Shown piece by piece: positions 38,105 to 47,097 of a stretch of 64,000 bases of DNA. This DNA comes from Yoonia sp. R2331. GTDB lineage: Bacteria > Pseudomonadota > Alphaproteobacteria > Rhodobacterales > Rhodobacteraceae. The DNA is taken from NCBI RefSeq assembly GCF_041103235.1, contig NZ_JBGCUN010000001.1, forward strand, positions 992,001 through 1,056,000, read 5' to 3'. The position numbers and the translations under genes were made by a program. How positions within the stretch are numbered: the stretch's first letter is position 1; every line of letters begins with the position of its first letter. The notes beneath the pieces were generated by a model that ran no database searches, was not told the origin of the DNA, and saw only the letters and a list, made by a program, of their open reading frames with translations.

Positions 38105-39273
38105 TGGCGACCGTTGACGCAGAATTCGAAAGCGGCATGCGTGGCTCCAGCCTGACGATCTGGCTGGTCGGGGCCACGGTTCTGCTGTTCCTGCTTTGGG
38201 CGAAATTCGCCTGGATTGACGAAATCGTCCGCGCCCCGGGCGAGGTTGTCAGCGCCTCGCGCCCGCAGATCATCCAGAACCTCGAAGGCGGTATTCTGGC
38301 CGAACTGCTCGTCGGTGAAGGCCATGTGGTGCAAAAAGGCGATGTGCTTGCGCGCCTGCGTGGCACCCAGTTTTCAACCTCTGTCACCGACCTCGAAGAT
38401 CAGGTGATTGCGGCCGAAATCCGGCGGCTGCGGCTCGAGGCCGAGATCGCGGGACAGTTCGATTTCACGGTGCCCGCCGATGTTGCGGCGCGTAGTCCCG
38501 AAATCCTCGCCTCTGAACGGGCGCTGCTGGCGGCGCGGCAATCCGACTATGCCGCCAAGGTGGATGGCGCGCAGCGGGTCCTGACTGAGACCAAGCGCGA
38601 ATTGGCCAGCATGGAAGACATGTATGCCCGCGAAATCGTGTCGCTGCTGGAAACAACCCGCGCGCGCAAGGCCCACGCCGATGCAGAGGTGAAATACAAC
38701 GAAATCGTCACTGGCGCTGAACTTGAACGGGCAGGGGCCTATTCCGAGACGTTGCAGCAACTGGCAACACTGGCCCAAGATCTGCGCATGGCGTCTGACC
38801 GGTTGCAGCGTACGACGATCCGCGCCCCAATGCGCGGTATCGTCAACAATCTGGGTGTCACCACCATCGGTGGCGTCGTGCGGCCGGGCGAAGAAATTTT
38901 CCAGATCATCCCGCTGGATGACGAACTCTTTGTCGAGGCCCATGTGAAGCCCGAGGACATCGCCAACGTTGTTCCAGGTCAAGCGGCGACAATCAAGTTT
39001 TCGGCTTACGATTACACGATCTACGGCAGCCTGACCGGTCAGGTCACGGTGATCTCTGCAGATACCTTCAAAGACGAACGCCGAACGGAGCAGGATGCGC
39101 ACTATAAGGTGACGCTGAAGGTCGACACTGCCAATCTTGACGCACGCCAGCAGCAAATCCTGATCCGTCCCGGCATGCAGGCCGCTGTGGAACTGCACAC
39201 CGGTGAAAAGACGGTGCTACATTATCTGACCAAGCCGCTTTACCGGTCGCGAGAGGCGCTGCGCGAGCCGTAG
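38104..39273 (+). CDS. HlyD-family membrane fusion protein
   Basis: A 389-residue adaptor with a single N-terminal transmembrane helix (about residues 20-42, LTIWLVGATVLLFLLWAKFA). Then come a biotinyl-lipoyl-like half (IIQNLEGGILAELLVGEGHV), a coiled-coil hairpin (about 100-230) and the second half with IRAPMRGIVNNLGVTTIGGV. The C-terminal segment VRPGEEIFQIIPLDDELFVE is the family signature of type I secretion adaptors. It bridges the ABC exporter and the outer-membrane duct. Its start overlaps the exporter stop. It completes the locus; the convergent RTX gene begins 22 bases after it. Confidence 0.93.
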   Translation: MATVDAEFESGMRGSSLTIWLVGATVLLFLLWAKFAWIDEIVRAPGEVVSASRPQIIQNLEGGILAELLVGEGHVVQKGDVLARLRGTQFSTSVTDLEDQVIAAEIRRLRLEAEIAGQFDFTVPADVAARSPEILASERALLAARQSDYAAKVDGAQRVLTETKRELASMEDMYAREIVSLLETTRARKAHADAEVKYNEIVTGAELERAGAYSETLQQLATLAQDLRMASDRLQRTTIRAPMRGIVNNLGVTTIGGVVRPGEEIFQIIPLDDELFVEAHVKPEDIANVVPGQAATIKFSAYDYTIYGSLTGQVTVISADTFKDERRTEQDAHYKVTLKVDTANLDARQQQILIRPGMQAAVELHTGEKTVLHYLTKPLYRSREALREP

Positions 39274-39295
39274 TCACACAGCACCGCCCCAAAGC

Positions 39296-40552
39296 TCAGA
39301 ACAGAAAATCGCCCGCGTCGAGTGCGCTCGCAGCAAAACCCGTCAATCGGATCGAATTGTCGCCGACCGTGATCACCGCGTCCCCATTGTCTTGGGTCAA
39401 ATGGTTGTTCACCAAATCACCAAACCCCGTGATGGCCGCGACATCCCTGAGGTTGATCTTTTCATTGTTGTTGTCGCTGAAGTCCGAGATGACATCATGA
39501 CCAAAACCGCTGCGGAACACGAATGTATCGCCGCCTGTGCCGCCGGACATCGCATCATCACCGCGATCGCCAAAGATCACATCGGAACCGCCGCCGCCCA
39601 CCATGTTATCGTCCCCGTGACCGCCGCGCATGTTGTCATTGCCGCTGCCGCCACGGATGTCGTCATTGCCTTTGTTGCCACGCATGCTGTCGTTGCCATT
39701 GTCGCCACGCAATGTGTCATCGCCTTGCCCGCCGCGCAGGTCATCATTGCCGCCGCCGCCGCTCAGGTCGTCATCACCGGCACCACCAATCATAAGATCT
39801 TCGCCGCCGCCGCCGATGGCGGTTTCCGCCAATGCCCCGCCGCGAAAGATGTCATCATCGGACCCCATGGCGATCTCACCATTCACAAACCCGCCGCCGC
39901 GCCCGTCATAAAGGTCTTCGCCTGCCGCAAACAGAATATCGCCTTCGACGATGCCGGTGTTGTAGAAATGCAGAGAGGATTCAAACGTCGGATTGAAACC
40001 CAAGGCGTTATCTGAAATCCCGCTACTGGTTGCATTCAGCACAGCAATGGTGCCGCCCGTTGTCGGGTTCGTGTCTGCCAGGATCGTGCCGTGGTTGTGG
40101 ACTGTCGCCAAACCCGATTGGGACATCGCGACGGCTGCGGCAAATGGGATGCTTGTGTCTGTGCCTTGCCGGTTTGATCCGCCCTGGACCACGCCGGTCT
40201 GGGTGATCGTCGCTTCATAGTCTGCGGCAAAGTTGAAGAGCCCGTTGTCGCCACCAAAAACATAACCCGCAACATTGACCCTGTTCCCGGCACCCGTGCT
40301 GACGATGCCGTCATCGGTGGCATAGACCGAACCGGTTTGCGTGACGGTGATCAGATCGTTCCCGTTAAGAAAGAGCCCGTCACTGGATGATCCTGAGGCC
40401 GAAGAAACGGTCCCGGCAACCGATAACTGGCCTGGGCTGGTGCTGCCGCTGAAAGTAATCCCGCCAGACACCGTCGCGGTCGTCGCGACGATCCGATGGA
40501 TGTCATCGCTGATGCTGATCGAGGTGTTGGTTCCGGTAATGAGTTCAGGCAT
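39296..40552 (-). CDS. RTX-repeat calcium-binding secreted protein
   Basis: A 418-residue acidic protein with no Sec signal. Residues 1-245 are rich in short beta-strand repeats (VSGGITFSG, VAGTVSSASG, TQTGSVYATDDGI), suggesting a beta-helix. Residues about 246-342 hold eleven GGxGxDxx nonapeptides, the calcium-binding RTX roll. The last 75 residues have the usual DVISDFSDNNNEKINLRDV and GDNSIRLTGF blocks and end in hydrophobic DAGDFLF, a type I secretion signal. It is probably a second cargo of the neighbouring exporter. It has an AAGGAG site 7 bases before the ATG. No enzymatic domain is seen. Confidence 0.88.
   Translation of the reverse strand: MPELITGTNTSISISDDIHRIVATTATVSGGITFSGSTSPGQLSVAGTVSSASGSSSDGLFLNGNDLITVTQTGSVYATDDGIVSTGAGNRVNVAGYVFGGDNGLFNFAADYEATITQTGVVQGGSNRQGTDTSIPFAAAVAMSQSGLATVHNHGTILADTNPTTGGTIAVLNATSSGISDNALGFNPTFESSLHFYNTGIVEGDILFAAGEDLYDGRGGGFVNGEIAMGSDDDIFRGGALAETAIGGGGEDLMIGGAGDDDLSGGGGNDDLRGGQGDDTLRGDNGNDSMRGNKGNDDIRGGSGNDNMRGGHGDDNMVGGGGSDVIFGDRGDDAMSGGTGGDTFVFRSGFGHDVISDFSDNNNEKINLRDVAAITGFGDLVNNHLTQDNGDAVITVGDNSIRLTGFAASALDAGDFLF
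39527..39817 (-). repeat. Eleven RTX nonapeptide-coding units
   Basis: Within the RTX gene, 27-base units encode IGGAGDDDL, SGGGGNDDL, RGGQGDDTL and related nonapeptides. They are degenerate at DNA level. The coding explains the repeat, so it is not a non-coding array. Confidence 0.85.
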
Positions 40553-40585
40553 GAAAATACTCCTTTACAAATTGACATCGCTCAC

Positions 40586-40618
40586 CGGCGATCGGCGTAA
40601 AAAAGTGGCCGATCGCCG
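40586..40618 (-). promoter_or_regulatory. Perfect inverted repeat in the RTX gene leader
   Basis: CGGCGATCGGC (40586-40596) and GCCGATCGCCG (40608-40618) are perfect 11-base arms separated by 11 bases. On the minus strand this lies 34-66 bases before the RTX start codon, so it would be a strong hairpin in the leader RNA or a protein-binding dyad. Confidence 0.6.
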
Positions 40619-40632
40619 CTGAACTTAAACAC

Positions 40633-40668
40633 GATTAGGGTAACGCCTCGAGTGATTTTACCCTAATC
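40633..40668 (-). promoter_or_regulatory. Perfect inverted repeat, operator-like, upstream of the RTX gene
   Basis: GATTAGGGTAA (40633-40643) and TTACCCTAATC (40658-40668) form a perfect 11-base dyad with a 14-base spacer. It is AT-rich at the arms and lies in the likely promoter region of the RTX gene, so it is a good candidate for a regulator site. No regulator gene is adjacent. Confidence 0.6.
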
Positions 40669-40728
40669 CAAAATGGGGTTTGGCAACAAATTGCCGGTCC
40701 TTGCCGGATAGTACAGCAAGCGCGCGCT

Positions 40729-41076
40729 TTAGATCCCCAGCGCCAACGCCCCCAAAGCCAGAACCGCGGGCAGGCTTTGCACCAGCAACACACGCTTGCC
40801 CATTGTCGTGGCGGCATAGGCCCCGGCAACGATCACACAGGCCAAAAGAAAGGCAACCATCGGTGTGTTGCCAGTGGCTGCGCCAAAAATCAGTCCCACG
40901 GCCAGAAAGGCGTTATAAAGCCCCTGATTGGCGGCCATCACCTTGGTCTCTGCGGCCATTTCCGCCGTGGTGCCAAAGATTGCCCGGGTGCGCGGGTGTT
41001 CCCAGCGGACCATTTCGAGCAAAGTGAAATAGAGATGAATCGCCGCCACTACCAGCGTCAGGATTGTCGCAATCAT
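40729..41076 (-). CDS. DUF1304 family small membrane protein
   Basis: A 115-residue protein with four hydrophobic segments. The N-terminal VVAAIHLYFTLLEMVRW and NQGLYNAFLAVGLIFG are the DUF1304 signatures. The family is widespread in bacteria and has no established function. It follows the SDR gene by 21 bases on the same strand and is probably co-transcribed with it. Confidence 0.87.
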   Translation of the reverse strand: MIATILTLVVAAIHLYFTLLEMVRWEHPRTRAIFGTTAEMAAETKVMAANQGLYNAFLAVGLIFGAATGNTPMVAFLLACVIVAGAYAATTMGKRVLLVQSLPAVLALGALALGI

Positions 41077-41097
41077 CGCTGCTCCTCCTTTGGTCGC

Positions 41098-41856
41098 CTA
41101 GACCTGTCCGCCTGAAATCTGAATGCACTGTCCGTTGATGCTCCGCGCCCCGTCGGAACAGAGCCACATCGCGGCAGAGGTTGTCTCGTCTACCTCCAGC
41201 AGCCGCTGATGCCGGTTGCCTTTGGCGATAGCTTTGATCGCGCCTGCCTCATCGATGTCAAAACGGCGCATCAGCCCGGGAATCTGATTTTGCACGATGT
41301 CGGTGTCCACGTAACCCGGACAGATCGCGTTGAACGTGATCGCACTGCGCATGTATTCCTCTGACAGGCCCCGGATCAGCCCGATCACGCCGTGCTTGGT
41401 GACAGTGTAGGGGATCGCCCCTTTGAGACCTCGCACCCCGGCGATAGAGGAAATGACGATCATCCGCGCCGCCGCATCAGGGGCGAGCGTTGCCATCGCG
41501 GCCTGAAACGTCAGAAACACACCATCAAGATTGATCTGCATGGTACGCCGCCAATCAGCAAGGCTCAGACCGGCAAAAGCGCCACCTTCAGCGATGCCCG
41601 CATTGGCCACGCAAATTTCAACCGGGCCGCGCGCCGCTGCGGCGCTGGCGATCCCGTCCCGCACCGATGCCTCGTCCGCCACATCCATCTGCAAAGCGTG
41701 CAAGCGTGGGCTGCTGGCGGCGACACCTTCAAGCACATCCAGACGCCGCCCGGTGATCGTGACTTCCGCGCCGCTTGCGGCCAACGCCTCTGCAATACCG
41801 CGCCCGATGCCGGTTCCGCCGCCGGTCACCAGCGCATGTTTCCCGCTGTGGTCCAT
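41098..41856 (-). CDS. Short-chain dehydrogenase/reductase
   Basis: A 252-residue NAD(P)-dependent oxidoreductase of the classical SDR family. It has the nucleotide motif LVTGGGTGIGRGIAEAL near residue 9, CVANAGI near 83, the catalytic serine in ISSIAG, and YTVTKHG (YxxxK) near 155. The overall pattern, with ICPGYVDTDIV and SINGQCIQISGG at the end, is close to 3-hydroxybutyrate dehydrogenase and FabG-like enzymes. The exact substrate is not fixed by the sequence. It lies upstream of the DUF1304 gene, and 55 bases from the divergent methyltransferase-like gene. Confidence 0.87.
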   Translation of the reverse strand: MDHSGKHALVTGGGTGIGRGIAEALAASGAEVTITGRRLDVLEGVAASSPRLHALQMDVADEASVRDGIASAAAARGPVEICVANAGIAEGGAFAGLSLADWRRTMQINLDGVFLTFQAAMATLAPDAAARMIVISSIAGVRGLKGAIPYTVTKHGVIGLIRGLSEEYMRSAITFNAICPGYVDTDIVQNQIPGLMRRFDIDEAGAIKAIAKGNRHQRLLEVDETTSAAMWLCSDGARSINGQCIQISGGQV

Positions 41857-41911
41857 GATGCCCCCTTGATTGTGGTCAGACTACCGGGTGACAGCGCGCG
41901 AGCAAGGGGGC

Positions 41912-42355
41912 ATGGTGACCCACATGAAATGGATTGATCTGCCGCCGATTTGGCTATTGGCCTTTGCCGTTCTGACATGGTTCAGCCAGAGCGTCGTGAC
42001 ACTTGCCTTACCCAAATGGCTTGGCACCGTGTTGGTCTGCGTCGGCCTTGCCCTGATGCTGGCCGCGATCTGGGAAATGCAGCGCAAGCGCACAACCGTG
42101 ATCCCGCATATGCAACCGCGTGTGCTGGTCGATACCGGCATCTTTGCGTACAGCCGAAACCCGATTTATCTGGGCGATGCACTAATTCTGGCAGGGCTGG
42201 CCCTACGCTGGGACGCGCCTATCGGTCTGTTGCTGGTGCCGGTCTTCATGTGGGTCATCCACACACGGTTTATCACCGCCGAAGAGGCGCGCCTGCGTAC
42301 AGCGTTCGGCCCGGCCTTTGATGCCTATGCAGCAATTACCCGGCGCTGGGTTTAG
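41912..42355 (+). CDS. Isoprenylcysteine carboxyl methyltransferase-like membrane protein
   Basis: A 147-residue membrane protein with about four helices. The block LVDTGIFAYSRNPIYLGDAL near residues 70-90 is the SAM-binding signature of the ICMT/PEMT-like family, and EEARLRTAFGPAFDAYAAIT is its usual C-terminus. It probably methylates a lipid or small molecule; real isoprenylcysteine substrates are not expected in bacteria. The start may be ATG 41912, GTG 41915 or ATG 41924. The AAGGGGG before it best fits GTG 41915 or ATG 41924. Confidence 0.82.
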   Translation: MVTHMKWIDLPPIWLLAFAVLTWFSQSVVTLALPKWLGTVLVCVGLALMLAAIWEMQRKRTTVIPHMQPRVLVDTGIFAYSRNPIYLGDALILAGLALRWDAPIGLLLVPVFMWVIHTRFITAEEARLRTAFGPAFDAYAAITRRWV

Positions 42356-42450
42356 CGCTAACACCGCCGGGATACGTTGGCCCTCTCTTGTGAAACATTG
42401 TTCAGCGCGATAACCAACCGCCAAAGCTGACCGTCTAAGGGGGATCCTTC

Positions 42451-44022
42451 GTGAAAATCGGTGCGCCAAAAGAAGTATTTGAGGGCGAAGCCCGCGTCGC
42501 GATGACGCCCGCTTCTGCAAAAGACCTGCAAAAGCTGGGGCATGAATGCCTGATCGAAACCGGGGCCGGGGCGCTCGCCGGTTTCAGCGACGCAGACTAT
42601 AAAGCGGCGGGCGTCAAGGTTGTCAAAACCGCCGCAGCCCTTTTCAAAGAGGCGGATACCGTTGCCAAGGTCCGCGCGCCTTCTGACACCGAAATGAAGC
42701 GCCTGCGCGATGGTCAGACGCTGATTTCCTTCTTCTCGCCAGTTGCGGACGAAGCCAAGATGAAGGCCGCCGCCAAGAAAGGCACCACGGTCATCGCGAT
42801 GGAGATGATCCCGCGTATCAGCCGCGCCCAGAAGATGGATGCGCTGTCCTCGATGGCAAATATCGCAGGCTACCGCGCCGTGATCGAGGCGGGCAACAAC
42901 TTTGGTCGCTTCTTCACCGGTCAAATCACCGCCGCAGGTAAAGTACCACCGGCCAAGGTGCTGGTTGTGGGCGCAGGGGTGGCTGGATTGGCCGCGATTG
43001 GCACATCCACGTCGCTGGGTGCCGTGACACTGGCCTTTGACGTGCGTCCCGAAGTGGCCGAACAGGTCGAAAGCATGGGGGCAGAGTTTGTCTACCTCGA
43101 CTTCGAGGAAGAACAGCAGGATGGGGCCGCAACTGGTGGCTATGCTTCGGTTTCCTCACCAGAATTCCGCGAAGCTCAGCTTGCCAAATTCCGGGAATTG
43201 GCTCCAGAAGTCGACATCGTCATAACCACGGCGCTGATCCCGAACCGCGAAGCGCCAGAGCTTTGGACCGAAGATATGGTCAAGGCGATGAAGCCCGGCT
43301 CGGTCATCGTCGACCTGGCTGCGGAAAAGGGCGGCAACTGCAAACTGACCGTCGCGGACGAAAAGATCGTCACCGACAACGGTGTGACAATCATCGGCTA
43401 CACCGACTTCCCCAGCCGGATGGCAACACAAGCATCGACCCTTTACGCCACCAACATCCGTCACCTGATGACCGACCTGACGCCGGAAAAAGACGGCGTT
43501 GTGGTGCACAACATGGAAGACGACGTGATCCGGGGCGCGACCATCGCGCACGAAAAGGCAATCACCTTCCCGCCGCCACCGCCCAAGGTTGCTGCAATCG
43601 CGGCTCAGCCCAAGGCAGAGGTCAAGGAACTGACGCCAGAAGAAATCCGCGCCAAGGAAGTCGCGGACTTCAAACAGCAAACCCGCAATCAGGTCACGCT
43701 TTTGTCCGTCGGTGCGGCGGCGCTCTTGCTGGTCGGCCTTGTGGCCCCGGCGAGCTTTATGCAGCACTTCATCGTGTTCGTGCTGGCGGTCTTTGTCGGC
43801 TTCCAGGTGATCTGGGGCGTGGCGCACAGCCTGCACACGCCGCTCATGGCGGTTACAAACGCGATCTCGTCGATCATCATTCTAGGTGCCTTGATGCAGA
43901 TCGGGTCCGGATCATGGCTGGTGATGATCCTGGCCGCACTCTCGGTCTTTATGGCTGGGATCAATATTTTCGGTGGCTTCATGGTAACACGGCGGATGCT
44001 CGCCATGTTCCAGAAGTCCTAA
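42451..44022 (+). CDS. pntA: Proton-translocating NAD(P) transhydrogenase, subunit alpha
   Basis: A 523-residue subunit. Residues 1-380 are the NAD(H)-binding domain I ([54 protein letters not shown]). The end has four helices of domain II, the membrane proton channel part. In many alphaproteobacteria this subunit is divided into two genes; here it is one chain, as in E. coli (510). The start is GTG 42451 after an AAGGGGGA site. Together with PntB it makes NADPH from NADH at the expense of the proton gradient. Confidence 0.95.
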   Translation: MKIGAPKEVFEGEARVAMTPASAKDLQKLGHECLIETGAGALAGFSDADYKAAGVKVVKTAAALFKEADTVAKVRAPSDTEMKRLRDGQTLISFFSPVADEAKMKAAAKKGTTVIAMEMIPRISRAQKMDALSSMANIAGYRAVIEAGNNFGRFFTGQITAAGKVPPAKVLVVGAGVAGLAAIGTSTSLGAVTLAFDVRPEVAEQVESMGAEFVYLDFEEEQQDGAATGGYASVSSPEFREAQLAKFRELAPEVDIVITTALIPNREAPELWTEDMVKAMKPGSVIVDLAAEKGGNCKLTVADEKIVTDNGVTIIGYTDFPSRMATQASTLYATNIRHLMTDLTPEKDGVVVHNMEDDVIRGATIAHEKAITFPPPPPKVAAIAAQPKAEVKELTPEEIRAKEVADFKQQTRNQVTLLSVGAAALLLVGLVAPASFMQHFIVFVLAVFVGFQVIWGVAHSLHTPLMAVTNAISSIIILGALMQIGSGSWLVMILAALSVFMAGINIFGGFMVTRRMLAMFQKS

Positions 44023-44034
44023 GGGGGAAGTACA

Positions 44035-45525
44035 ATGGATTTCGGTTTTACAACAGCGGCCTATGTCGTCGCGGCCGTGCTTTTCATCTTCTCGCTTGGC
44101 GGGTTGTCTGGTCAGGAAAGCGCCAAGCGCGCGGTCTGGTATGGCATCGTGGGCATGGCATTGGCCGTGGTCGCCACGCTGCTGGGGCCGGGAGCTGGCC
44201 TCTGGCTGATGTCGCTGATCCTGATCGCCGGTGGTGGTTTCATCGGGATGCAGCTGTCACAGCGCGTACAAATGACCCAAATGCCCGAACTGGTTGCTGC
44301 CATGCACAGCCTTGTAGGCCTTGCAGCGGTCTTTGTGGGCCTGAACGCGCATATTGAGATCGGGCGGGTGGCTGCAGCCTTTGCTGCCGCTGACCTGCCA
44401 TTCCCGCAGTTGGACTATGGCACCCTGACCGGGGCCGCCAAGGAAACGGCACGCGAATTCCGGGGCTTTGCGGCGATTGTCGCCAAGAAAACCGGGGTCG
44501 AAATTAACATCCTGCGCGTCGAATTGGTGCTGGGTATCTGGATCGGTGCCGTGACCTTTACCGGCTCTGTCATCGCCTACGGCAAACTGGCGGGCCGCGT
44601 CAGCTCTTCTGCGGAAAAGCTGCCCGGTGGGCATCTGCTGAACATCGCGGCGGCGACAGTCTCGGTTGTCTGTCTGATCTGGTATCTGGGCTCTGGCGGT
44701 TTCCTGCCGCTGTTGCTGCTGACGCTGGCCGCACTGTTCATCGGCTACCACCTGATCATGGGGATCGGCGGCGCTGATATGCCTGTCGTGGTGTCGATGC
44801 TGAACAGCTACTCTGGCTGGGCGGCTGCGGCCATCGGCTTTAGCCTTGGCAATGACCTGTTGATTGTTGTGGGCGCGCTGGTCGGCTCGTCCGGTGCGAT
44901 CCTATCCTACATCATGTGTAAGGCGATGAACCGGTCCTTTGTGTCTGTGATCCTGGGCGGCTTTGGTGGCCCCGCAGGAGAGCAGATGGCCGTGGAGGGC
45001 GAACAGGTGGCAATTGACGCCGACGGCGTGGCCACCGCGCTGAACGAAGCCGACAGCGTCATCATCATCCCCGGTTACGGGATGGCGGTCGCACAGGCGC
45101 AGACAGCTGTGGCCGAGCTGGTCCGCAAGCTGCGCGCGCAGGGCAAGAACGTGCGCTTTGCGATCCACCCGGTCGCTGGCCGCTTGCCGGGCCACATGAA
45201 CGTGCTGCTGGCCGAGGCCAAAGTGCCCTATGACATCGTGATGGAGATGGACGAGATCAACGACGACTTCCCCGACACGGACGTCGCCATTGTGATCGGG
45301 TCCAATGACATCGTGAACCCTGCGGCACAGGACGATCCCAACAGCCCAATCGCTGGCATGCCAGTGCTGGAATGCTGGAAGGCCAAGCAAGTGTTCGTGT
45401 CCAAGCGCGGGCAGGGGACCGGCTATTCCGGCATCGAAAACCCGCTGTTCTTCAAGGACAACACACGGATGTTCTACGGCGATGCGAAGGCGTCATTGGA
45501 CAGCCTGCTGCCCAAGATCGACTGA
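44035..45525 (+). CDS. pntB: Proton-translocating NAD(P) transhydrogenase, subunit beta
   Basis: A 496-residue subunit. About nine membrane helices carry domain II, then the NADP(H)-binding domain III begins near residue 320 ([78 protein letters not shown]). Compared with E. coli PntB (462) there is an extra stretch near residues 105-150 ([13 protein letters not shown] ... FAAIVAKKT). It follows pntA by 12 bases. A strong hairpin follows the stop. Confidence 0.95.
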   Translation: MDFGFTTAAYVVAAVLFIFSLGGLSGQESAKRAVWYGIVGMALAVVATLLGPGAGLWLMSLILIAGGGFIGMQLSQRVQMTQMPELVAAMHSLVGLAAVFVGLNAHIEIGRVAAAFAAADLPFPQLDYGTLTGAAKETAREFRGFAAIVAKKTGVEINILRVELVLGIWIGAVTFTGSVIAYGKLAGRVSSSAEKLPGGHLLNIAAATVSVVCLIWYLGSGGFLPLLLLTLAALFIGYHLIMGIGGADMPVVVSMLNSYSGWAAAAIGFSLGNDLLIVVGALVGSSGAILSYIMCKAMNRSFVSVILGGFGGPAGEQMAVEGEQVAIDADGVATALNEADSVIIIPGYGMAVAQAQTAVAELVRKLRAQGKNVRFAIHPVAGRLPGHMNVLLAEAKVPYDIVMEMDEINDDFPDTDVAIVIGSNDIVNPAAQDDPNSPIAGMPVLECWKAKQVFVSKRGQGTGYSGIENPLFFKDNTRMFYGDAKASLDSLLPKID

Positions 45526-45563
45526 TCCGCAAACGGGTTTGTTGCCTGTTGCGCGCAAAATCA

Positions 45564-45594
45564 GAAACGCCCGGTCAATCCGACCGGGCGTTTC
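45564..45594 (+). terminator. Terminator-like hairpin after pntB
   Basis: GAAACGCCCGGTC (45564-45576) pairs perfectly with GACCGGGCGTTTC (45582-45594) around AATCC. The 13-base stem begins and ends with A/T bases, so a U-tract (TTTC) is part of the right arm. It is the best terminator in this window. Confidence 0.8.
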
Positions 45595-45719
45595 GCGTCT
45601 TTGGCGGAAAACAAATATAGATCAATGCTTTGGGGCATCCGAAACGCTTTGTTTCCTTGCAACGCCGGACGACCCTCTACATCGTCCCTAAAGTTGTTGG
45701 ATGATGTAAAGGCTTGACG

Positions 45720-46373
45720 ATGAAACTGATGGTTCCAGCGATTGCTTTGACGGTGATGTGCGCCTGCGGTGGCACGGGCACACCGGTCACGGTGCAAACA
45801 GTGGACAGTTTTCTGGACCGCCAAGCCGAGGGGAAGCGGTTAGTCCGAGATCTGCCGCGCTTTGGCACCACCTTCGCTGCCATGCCGACAACCGGCAGCG
45901 CCAGCTTTTCGGGCGTGGCCGGACTGATCATCGATCCGGTAGCGGCAACCGATGCCGACGACGTCGCTATCATCGGTGACGCGCGCCTCACCGCGCAGTT
46001 TGCAGGCAATGGGCGCGTCACAGGCACAATTGACAACATGATCGGCGCGCAGGGCACAAATCGCAGCAATGCCAGCGTTTTTGACGTGGATGGCGTGATC
46101 CGGATCGGCAGCATCGGCAGTTCGATTGGCCCTGATCCCGACGATCCGATCGACCCCAATCAGTTCCTCGCGGAGTATCGTGGTATTCTGACAACCCCCG
46201 ACGACCGCTATAGCATTTCGGGCGTGATGCTTGGGCGCTTTCTGGGCACCGACCCCAGCCGTCCGGGTCGCCCAATGAAGGGGCTGACAGCATTGGATGA
46301 AAACGGGTTCTCGCTCGACAGCGATGGCGACGACGCGCCGGTCACCCTCGAGATTGTGGCGGTAATCGACTAG
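45720..46373 (+). CDS. Putative lipoprotein, TbpB-like beta-barrel candidate
   Basis: A 217-residue protein with a likely lipoprotein signal ([13 protein letters not shown]; the cysteine at about residue 15 or 17 would be modified). The mature part is glycine- and aspartate-rich with alternating hydrophobics. The [19 protein letters not shown] block, then [14 protein letters not shown] and ENGFSL, resembles the eight-strand barrel of transferrin-binding-protein-like lipoproteins. That is a pattern impression, not a firm match. I use ATG 45720 over the TTG at 45714. Its end overlaps the rluE stop by 4 bases (converging genes). Confidence 0.6.
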   Translation: MKLMVPAIALTVMCACGGTGTPVTVQTVDSFLDRQAEGKRLVRDLPRFGTTFAAMPTTGSASFSGVAGLIIDPVAATDADDVAIIGDARLTAQFAGNGRVTGTIDNMIGAQGTNRSNASVFDVDGVIRIGSIGSSIGPDPDDPIDPNQFLAEYRGILTTPDDRYSISGVMLGRFLGTDPSRPGRPMKGLTALDENGFSLDSDGDDAPVTLEIVAVID

Positions 46374-46918
46374 GGTTGGACCTCTGCCCATCTGCCTGGG
46401 GTGATCCCCTCAAGCGACCAATCACCCACTGACCACCGCACCAGTCGCAGCGTGGGAAACCCCACATGCGCCGTCATCCGTCGCACCTGCCGGTTGCGCC
46501 CCTCGCGCAGGGTAACGCGCAGCCAGCGATCCGGCACCGATTTGCGAAACCGCACTGGCGGGTCGCGGTCCCACAGGGCAGGGGGATCAATCAGCTGCAC
46601 CTGTGCGGGTCGGGTCGGCCCATCCTTTAACGTCACACCGTCCCTCAGGGGTTGCAGATCGACGTCCGTTGGCGCGCCTTCGACCTGCACGAGATAGGTC
46701 TTGTCGGCCTTGAACCTTGGGTCCGCGATCTGTGCCTGCAATCGGCCATTGTCGGTCAACACCAGCAGCCCCTCACTGTCCCGATCCAACCGGCCCGCGG
46801 GATAAACCGCTGGCACATCAACGTATTGCGACAGCGTGGGCCGCGGCGACGGGCTGCGCGCGTCGGTGAATTGCGACAGCACACCAAAGGGTTTGTTGAA
46901 CAAGATCACGCGGGTCAT
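46370..46918 (-). CDS. rluE: 23S rRNA pseudouridine synthase (RluE-like)
   Basis: A 182-residue enzyme of the RsuA/RluB/E/F family. [16 protein letters not shown] at the start, the catalytic [17 protein letters not shown] near residues 42-58, and [19 protein letters not shown] near 138 are the family blocks. The length and the [14 protein letters not shown] start are those of RluE, which in E. coli isomerises U2457 of 23S rRNA. It acts alone in the cytoplasm. It converges with the lipoprotein gene. Confidence 0.9.
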   Translation of the reverse strand: MTRVILFNKPFGVLSQFTDARSPSPRPTLSQYVDVPAVYPAGRLDRDSEGLLVLTDNGRLQAQIADPRFKADKTYLVQVEGAPTDVDLQPLRDGVTLKDGPTRPAQVQLIDPPALWDRDPPVRFRKSVPDRWLRVTLREGRNRQVRRMTAHVGFPTLRLVRWSVGDWSLEGITPGRWAEVQP

Positions 46919-47097
46919 GGCCCGTGCCTAGCCCGATCTGCGGACCAAGGTCCACGTCGAAAGCGCAGCCATTCGAGTTGATTTCGCCCACGGTATACCA
47001 TTGTACGCGGCTAACTATTTATAAATGAACAATTTTTTCTTGCTTGGCGGACTTTTGACGTTAGGTTCACCCCCAACACGTCATCAAGGGGCCAGAC

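Noticed and set aside
39527-39817. Regular short repeats that could suggest a CRISPR-like array
   Set aside because: They translate to RTX nonapeptides in the minus strand and lack unique spacers.
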